This document shows, in pieces, positions 6,437 to 11,296 of a DNA stretch of 11,296 nucleotides; positions within the stretch are counted from its first letter, which is position 1; each line of letters starts with the position of its first letter. The stretch is from Spirochaetia bacterium (GTDB taxonomy: Bacteria > Spirochaetota > Spirochaetia > Treponematales > Breznakiellaceae). The position numbers and the translations under genes were made by a program. Location: contig BNVA01000047.1 in the NCBI GenBank assembly GCA_025997755.1, forward strand, positions 1-11,296. The letters run 5' to 3'. Under the pieces are notes generated by a model. That model saw only the letters and a program-made list of their open reading frames with translations. It did no database searches and was not told the origin of the DNA.

Positions 6437-7416
6437 TGGAAAATAAAAAAGTCTTTACAAGACGAGCACTTGTATTATTACGGGCAGTATTTATGGGACT
6501 ATTGCTCATGGCATTTTCAACGGGAACTTACGCCCAGAATGGAGGACGTCTGGGGACAATAGCCATACTGCCGTTTTCAGGTGGAAGTCCGGATGAACAA
6601 GAGGGTATCGCAGAACTGTTTTCTTATACACGGGAGATGATGAAAAGTTTTGGGGTGATACCCCGCACGAGTATAACCAAAGCGGTTGGACAGGAACAAT
6701 CTTTTCAGGCTTTATCCGGCATGACCAACGCAGACACAATAGCAAAACTGGGAAATCAGTTCGGCGCGAACTACGTGATGTCCGGGAGTATCACATCTTT
6801 GGGCAAACAGAATCTTCTTATAGTCTCCATTATAAAAATAGATGTTATCCGGCAGGTGGCGGGCGACTTCCTATTGTACGACACATTAGATGCACTCAAT
6901 AAAAACGAGGCTATTCTGAACACCATGGCGGGTAAACTTGTAGATATGGTGCGAAAAATGAGTGATGACTTAGACAAGCTTGCGCTACTTCCGGTTGATT
7001 TTCCTAATGGTGCAAACAAGCATGAAGGGGATGCCCTGGCGCAGCTTTTGGCGATCTACCTGTTGCGTGGTGGTGCGTATGCGGTTTACCCCAGGACGCA
7101 GACCATTGAACAAGTGCAACGCGAATACGAAACCCAATTAAAGGGCGGGGTTACACGTGCCAACGAGGCGGTTAAAGCAGGGAAGGCGGTGAATCCGGAC
7201 TATGTGCTTTCTGTTATTTCCCGAAAGATAGGCTCAACTACCCGTTTTAATGCATCTATCATAAAACTTGAGGAAAATATCCAAATCAAAGCAGGAAGCG
7301 AACAGTATGCCAATATGAACGATGGTATAATCGCTATGGAGTTTCTCGCACGGGAACTGAGCGGGGAGAAGGTATCAGAAAAAGAGCGTGCAAAAAAGCG
7401 GCTATCAAAAAAATAA
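6436..7416 (+). CDS. Mirror copy of the tandem TolB-N/CsgG-like exported protein
   Basis: Identical in all 326 residues to the protein at 3881-4861 on the other strand: signal peptide to about residue 33, then two related modules. This copy shows the stop/start overlap clearly (TGA 6434-6436, ATG 6436-6438). It also carries the CCCGT and ACGGG pentamers at 7241-7245 and 7350-7354, 104 bases apart, matching those that flank the fold-back in the paralogous barrel gene. It is almost certainly the same locus read again. Confidence 0.8.
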   Translation: MENKKVFTRRALVLLRAVFMGLLLMAFSTGTYAQNGGRLGTIAILPFSGGSPDEQEGIAELFSYTREMMKSFGVIPRTSITKAVGQEQSFQALSGMTNADTIAKLGNQFGANYVMSGSITSLGKQNLLIVSIIKIDVIRQVAGDFLLYDTLDALNKNEAILNTMAGKLVDMVRKMSDDLDKLALLPVDFPNGANKHEGDALAQLLAIYLLRGGAYAVYPRTQTIEQVQREYETQLKGGVTRANEAVKAGKAVNPDYVLSVISRKIGSTTRFNASIIKLEENIQIKAGSEQYANMNDGIIAMEFLARELSGEKVSEKERAKKRLSKK

Positions 7417-7446
7417 ACCCGCCGCCAGTCTCTAAGTCCCCGCACG

Positions 7447-7482
7447 AAAAAAAAGCCTGACCGCTTGTTATGCGATCAGGCT
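7447..7482 (-). terminator. Mirror copy of the hyd operon terminator
   Basis: Same 11-base-pair hairpin and T run (A run on the plus strand, 7447-7454) as at 3815-3850, located after the mirrored hydA stop. Confidence 0.85.
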
Positions 7483-7504
7483 ATCTGACTAAACTAAGAG
7501 CCGG

Positions 7505-9259
7505 TTATTTTGAATATAACGGAAGCTCGTGGTAGTGGGTGTGGAGCAGCTTGTGAGCTATTTCACTTCCCGGGGATTTTAAGAACTCGCTGTAAACCTG
7601 CGTGATAAGCGGGTTTTGGTGAGAGCAGCGGATCTTGGACTGTTCGTCGTCCTTGTAGAGACCGGCGGCGCGGGTTTTGCGTATTTCGTCGGTAGCTCCG
7701 TAGGGCTGTCCGCCGCCTGCGACACAACCGCCGCGGCAAGCCATTACTTCGATAAACTGCCACGGAGAAGGTTTGCCTTCCTTGCGGCATTCACGAATCT
7801 TGTTGAGTACCGCCTCAATGTTACCCATCTGGTGAGCGACGCAGAGTTTTATCTTTGTACCGGCAAGATCGACTTCGGCTTCTTTTATGCCTTCAAGACC
7901 ACGGACAGGTTTAAAGTTTACATCGCCAAGCTCTTTTTTGGTAACAAGGAAGTATGCGCTGCGTACAGCCGCTTCCATAACGCCGCCTGTTGCTCCGAAC
8001 AGGGTACCTGCTCCGGTGTAGGGTCCAAGCGGGCTGTCCGCTTCTTCGTCAGGAAGCTGCGTAATGTTTATACCGGCTTGTTTTATCATGCGGGCAAGCT
8101 CACGAGTTGTGATAGCTATGTCAACATCCCAGCCGTGTCCGGCGCTCTTCATGTGGTCGTCGCGGTGCGCTTCCCATTTCTTCGCTGTGCAGGGCATTAT
8201 CGAAACCGAGTAAACTTTGTCGGGGTCCTTACCGGCTTTCTGTGCCCAGTAACCTTTTATCATGGCTCCCAACATCTGCTGCGGGGATTTTGCTGTGGAG
8301 AAGTTCGGGATAAAGTCCGAATAGTATTTCTCCATGTAATCTACCCATGCAGGGCAGCAAGATGTTATAAGAGGAATGTCTTTTGATTTTTCGGTAAGGC
8401 GTTTTACAAGCTCGCTGCCTTCTTCCATGATGGTAAGGTCGGCGGAGAAGTTTGTATCAAAAATAGCATTAAAGCCGAGTTTGCGTAAAGCGGCGTAGAT
8501 TTTCTTTGTAAAAATCTTGCCGGGTTCAAGCCCGAATTCTTCAGCCAAAGCTACACGGACAGCCGGTGCAAATTGCACCGCGCAGGTAAGTTCAGGATTG
8601 TTAAGGGCATCCCAAACCTGGCTGGTTTCGTCCCGCTCGTATATAGCGCCTACGGGGCAGTGAGCCGCGCATTGACCGCATTTGATACAGGGGCTTTCGC
8701 CTAACGGAACGTCTGCCGCGCTCGCTATGCGGCTATTGATACCGCGTCCCAAGAATTCGATTGCCCATACATTCTGCACCTGCTGGCACACTTTGACGCA
8801 GCGTCCGCAGCGTATGCACTTTGACGGGTCAATGATGATTGACGGACTAGAGTCGTCAATCTTGAGTTTGTTGGGAATCTTGGCGAACGGGTGTTCACGT
8901 ATACCGAATTCGGCGGCAAGAGTCTGGAGTTCGCAGGAGCCGTTACGCGGGCACTGCAAACAATCGGCGGGGTGATTGGAAAGAATCAACTCCAAAACCG
9001 ACTTACGGACGGCGATCAACTCCGCATCATGGGTAATTATGTCCATGCCGGGCGCTACCGCAGTGGTACAAGCGCGCGCCATACGGGGCGAGCCGGGACC
9101 CATTGTCCTAACGATACAAAGTCCGCAGGACGCCCATGGCGGCAGATCGGGGTTGTAGCAAAGTGTCGGTATTTTGATATTGACCTTCTTTGCCGCGTTT
9201 ACAATGGTCGTCCCTTCTTCAACTTGAATGGGGGTACCGTTAATTTTTATGTCTACCAT
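7505..9259 (-). CDS. hydA: Mirror copy of the [FeFe] hydrogenase catalytic subunit
   Basis: Identical translation to 2038-3792, with all accessory cluster ligands and the L1, L2 and L3 H-cluster motifs. The start is again the ATG preceded by AAGGAG (9267-9272); the in-frame TTG six bases upstream is too close to that motif. A complete identity at both coding and flanking bases argues for one gene read twice and against a recent gene duplication. Confidence 0.93.
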   Translation of the reverse strand: MVDIKINGTPIQVEEGTTIVNAAKKVNIKIPTLCYNPDLPPWASCGLCIVRTMGPGSPRMARACTTAVAPGMDIITHDAELIAVRKSVLELILSNHPADCLQCPRNGSCELQTLAAEFGIREHPFAKIPNKLKIDDSSPSIIIDPSKCIRCGRCVKVCQQVQNVWAIEFLGRGINSRIASAADVPLGESPCIKCGQCAAHCPVGAIYERDETSQVWDALNNPELTCAVQFAPAVRVALAEEFGLEPGKIFTKKIYAALRKLGFNAIFDTNFSADLTIMEEGSELVKRLTEKSKDIPLITSCCPAWVDYMEKYYSDFIPNFSTAKSPQQMLGAMIKGYWAQKAGKDPDKVYSVSIMPCTAKKWEAHRDDHMKSAGHGWDVDIAITTRELARMIKQAGINITQLPDEEADSPLGPYTGAGTLFGATGGVMEAAVRSAYFLVTKKELGDVNFKPVRGLEGIKEAEVDLAGTKIKLCVAHQMGNIEAVLNKIRECRKEGKPSPWQFIEVMACRGGCVAGGGQPYGATDEIRKTRAAGLYKDDEQSKIRCSHQNPLITQVYSEFLKSPGSEIAHKLLHTHYHELPLYSK

Positions 9260-9270
9260 ATTCAATCTCC

Positions 9271-11166
9271 TTATTTTTTGACCACGGCTTCAAACTTACA
9301 ATTGCTGAAGCACTCGCCGCACTTGATACACTTGGACTGATCGATAACCATAGGCGGCTTTTTCTTCTTGCCGTCTGCCGGAGCCGTCCAGTCCTCTTTG
9401 GGTGTAATAGCATCAGCGGGACAAGCTTTGGAGCATTTGCCGCAGCCGATACACGGTTCTTCGAGAATTTCAAAGATAGCGAGTTTCTTACACTTGCTCG
9501 CGCGGCATTTTTTGTCGCGGATATGCTCCATGTACTCGTCGCGGAAGCTCTTGATAGAGGAAAGTGTCGGGTTAGGCGCGGTTTGTCCTAATGCGCACAA
9601 CGATGCTTTCTGCATAGCCTTGCCGATGGTTTCCAGTTTGATAAGGTCGGCTTCGTCGCCTTTGCCTTCTGCTATTTTGTTGAGGATCGCGAGGATTTGG
9701 GAGGTGCCGATACGGCAGGGTGAACACTTTCCGCAGCTTTCGTCAACGCAGAAGTCCATGTAGAAGCGCGCTACGTCAACCATACAGTCGTCTTCGTCCA
9801 TAACGATCATACCGCCTGAACCCATCATAGAACCCATTTTTGCGAGTCCCGCGTAGTCAATCGGTGTATCTAGGTCTTTCTCGGTAAGGATTCCGCCGGA
9901 CGGACCGCCTGTCTGAACGCCTTTGAATTTTTTACCGTTCTTGATACCGCCGCCGATTTCAAAGATGATTTCGCGGAGTGTGGTACCCATCGGAACTTCG
10001 ATAAGACCTGAGTTTTCAACTTTACCGGTAAGAGCAAATACTTTGGTGCCTTTAGAATCGGGCGTACCCATCGACGCAAACCACGCGCCGCCTTGTACAA
10101 GGATTGCCGGAATGTTGGCGAGTGTCTCGACATTGTTGATACAAGTCGGTTTTGCCCACAGACCTGCGATAGCGGGGAACGGCGGCTTTGGTGTCGGCAT
10201 ACCGCGCTGACCTTCGAGGGAGCGCAATAGTGCTGTTTCTTCGCCGCAGACAAACGCGCCCGCGCCCAAGCGGATTTCGATGTCAAAATCAAAACCTGAA
10301 CCCAAAATGTCTTTGCCCAAAAGCCCGTTTTCTTTGGCTTGTTTTAACGCTATTTCCAAGCGGTGTACCGCAAGCGGATACTCGGCGCGTATATAAACAT
10401 AACCCTGATTTCCGCCTATTGCTTTGCCGCAGATTATCATAGCTTCGATAACGGAGTGGGGGTCGCCTTCAATGGTGGAACGATCCATGTATGCGCCCGG
10501 GTCGCCTTCGTCGGCGTTACAGACCACATATTTGATTTCGCTCTTTACCTTGCTTGTGGTGTCCCACTTCATCCATGTCGGGAAGCCGGCGCCGCCCCTT
10601 CCGCGTAAACCGGAGGTTTTAAGCTCATTTATGATGTCTTCACATTTCCATTGGAATAGTGATTTTTCGAGCGCTACATAGCCGTCGTTGGCGATGTACT
10701 CATCAATGTCTTCGGGGTTGATTGCGCCGCAGTTACGAAGTACAACGCGGATTTGTTTCTGATAGAAACCGATATTACCTTCGCCGGCGCCCGCTTTTTG
10801 GGATTTGCCCGATGGGTCTTTGTACAAGAGGCGTTCAACTTCCTTGCCGCCCTTTACCTGACTGGAGATGATCTCCGCCGTGTCTTCCGGTTTAACCTCG
10901 ACATAGAAAGAAACATGCTGTCCCTTGATTACTTTTACGATGGGTCCCTTCTCGCAGAAGCCGAAACATCCGGTTTTTACAATTTTAACTTGGTCGGAAA
11001 CACCCTGTTTTTTTGCTTCGGAAATCAAATCTTGATAGATCTCTTCACCTTTGTTGGACTGACAGGCAGTACCACCGCAAACAAGCACTGTATAAGGGGT
11101 TTTTCTCCAATTCTTTTTTAGGTCTTCCCTGTGCTTATTGAGGGAATCCTTCGTGAATTTTGACAT
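9271..11166 (-). CDS. hydB: Mirror copy of the NuoF-like hydrogenase subunit
   Basis: Identical in 631 residues to 131-2026: N-terminal 2Fe-2S domain, NADH/FMN core, 4Fe-4S site and C-terminal double ferredoxin domain. Its ribosome binding site AAGGAG is at 11172-11177 on the minus strand. It is not evidence for a second hyd operon. Confidence 0.93.
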   Translation of the reverse strand: MSKFTKDSLNKHREDLKKNWRKTPYTVLVCGGTACQSNKGEEIYQDLISEAKKQGVSDQVKIVKTGCFGFCEKGPIVKVIKGQHVSFYVEVKPEDTAEIISSQVKGGKEVERLLYKDPSGKSQKAGAGEGNIGFYQKQIRVVLRNCGAINPEDIDEYIANDGYVALEKSLFQWKCEDIINELKTSGLRGRGGAGFPTWMKWDTTSKVKSEIKYVVCNADEGDPGAYMDRSTIEGDPHSVIEAMIICGKAIGGNQGYVYIRAEYPLAVHRLEIALKQAKENGLLGKDILGSGFDFDIEIRLGAGAFVCGEETALLRSLEGQRGMPTPKPPFPAIAGLWAKPTCINNVETLANIPAILVQGGAWFASMGTPDSKGTKVFALTGKVENSGLIEVPMGTTLREIIFEIGGGIKNGKKFKGVQTGGPSGGILTEKDLDTPIDYAGLAKMGSMMGSGGMIVMDEDDCMVDVARFYMDFCVDESCGKCSPCRIGTSQILAILNKIAEGKGDEADLIKLETIGKAMQKASLCALGQTAPNPTLSSIKSFRDEYMEHIRDKKCRASKCKKLAIFEILEEPCIGCGKCSKACPADAITPKEDWTAPADGKKKKPPMVIDQSKCIKCGECFSNCKFEAVVKK

Positions 11167-11178
11167 ATATACTCCTTT

Positions 11179-11296
11179 TTATCCCTTGCGGTATTTGTCA
11201 AAAATACCGGTGAGCTGATCCTTTGTCATTTTTCCGTAAGTTTCTGCACCTACGGTCATAACAGGAGCCAAACCACAGCAACCGACACAGCGTACT
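11179..11296 (-). CDS. hydC: Mirror copy of the NuoE-like subunit tail
   Basis: The same 38-residue C-terminal fragment with the RCVGCCGLAP cysteine motif, cut at the right edge at exactly the base where the left copy is cut at the left edge. Confidence 0.86.
   Translation of the reverse strand, partial: VRCVGCCGLAPVMTVGAETYGKMTKDQLTGIFDKYRKG

Larger units (their letters stand above)
5701..11296 (-). repeat. Right arm of the window-wide inverted repeat
   Basis: Mirror image of 1-5596. The last bases of the window are the reverse complement of the first, so both arms end at exactly the same source position. This is expected if a single contig or read was traversed outwards and back, and would be a coincidence for a genuine inverted duplication. 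Genes here should not be counted as extra copies. Confidence 0.97.

Noticed and set aside
5701..11296. A second, divergent copy of the hydrogenase and envelope genes
   Set aside because: The copies are identical in coding and non-coding bases and end at the same position, so they carry no sign of independent existence.
1..11296. Transposon or integron with long terminal inverted repeats
   Set aside because: There is no transposase, recombinase or target-site signature, and the inverted arms fill the window rather than flank a cargo.

Overview
The window is one long fold-back palindrome. Bases 1-5596 reappear as their reverse complement at 5701-11296, around a 104-base centre (5597-5700) that is not repeated. 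Every mirrored gene pair has the same length and translation, and both outer ends stop at the same point in the source sequence. The unique content is therefore about 5.7 kb, and everything right of 5700 is a second reading of it. The break lies inside a gene at a 5-base inverted microhomology (CCCGT...ACGGG). I read this as an amplification or assembly fold-back (MDA-type chimera, hairpin read, or graph path walked out and back), not as a real inverted duplication.

Unique content, left to right: (a) 2-118 (+), the C-terminal tail of a NuoE-like subunit (HydC/HndA type); (b) 131-2026 (+), a 631-residue NuoF-like flavoprotein subunit (HydB/HndC type) with an N-terminal thioredoxin-like 2Fe-2S domain and a C-terminal 2x[4Fe-4S] ferredoxin domain; (c) 2038-3792 (+), a 584-residue [FeFe]-hydrogenase catalytic subunit (HydA/HndD type); (d) a rho-independent terminator at 3815-3850; (e) converging on it from the other strand, a two-gene unit: a 5'-truncated outer-membrane beta-barrel protein (4861-5703) followed, with a 1-base stop/start overlap, by a 326-residue exported protein made of two related TolB-N/CsgG-like modules (3881-4861). 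The two proteins share a closely similar C-terminal module sequence, so they are paralogues over that part, and the barrel protein has gained a porin-like domain.

The hyd genes form one tight operon (gaps of 12 and 11 bases) encoding a soluble multimeric NAD(H)-linked [FeFe] hydrogenase of the HydABC family, members of which include electron-bifurcating enzymes that couple H2 to NAD(H) and ferredoxin. The host is thus probably a strict anaerobe that ferments or makes acetate. Signal peptides, an outer-membrane barrel and the TolB-like exported proteins indicate a diderm. The combination suits a Treponema-like spirochaete of a gut community, but that placement is inference and of low to moderate certainty.

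I see no mobile element, CRISPR array, tRNA or rRNA. The most important result for a reader is negative: the doubled gene set and the two 353-residue chimeric reading frames at the centre should not be taken as biology without read-level proof.
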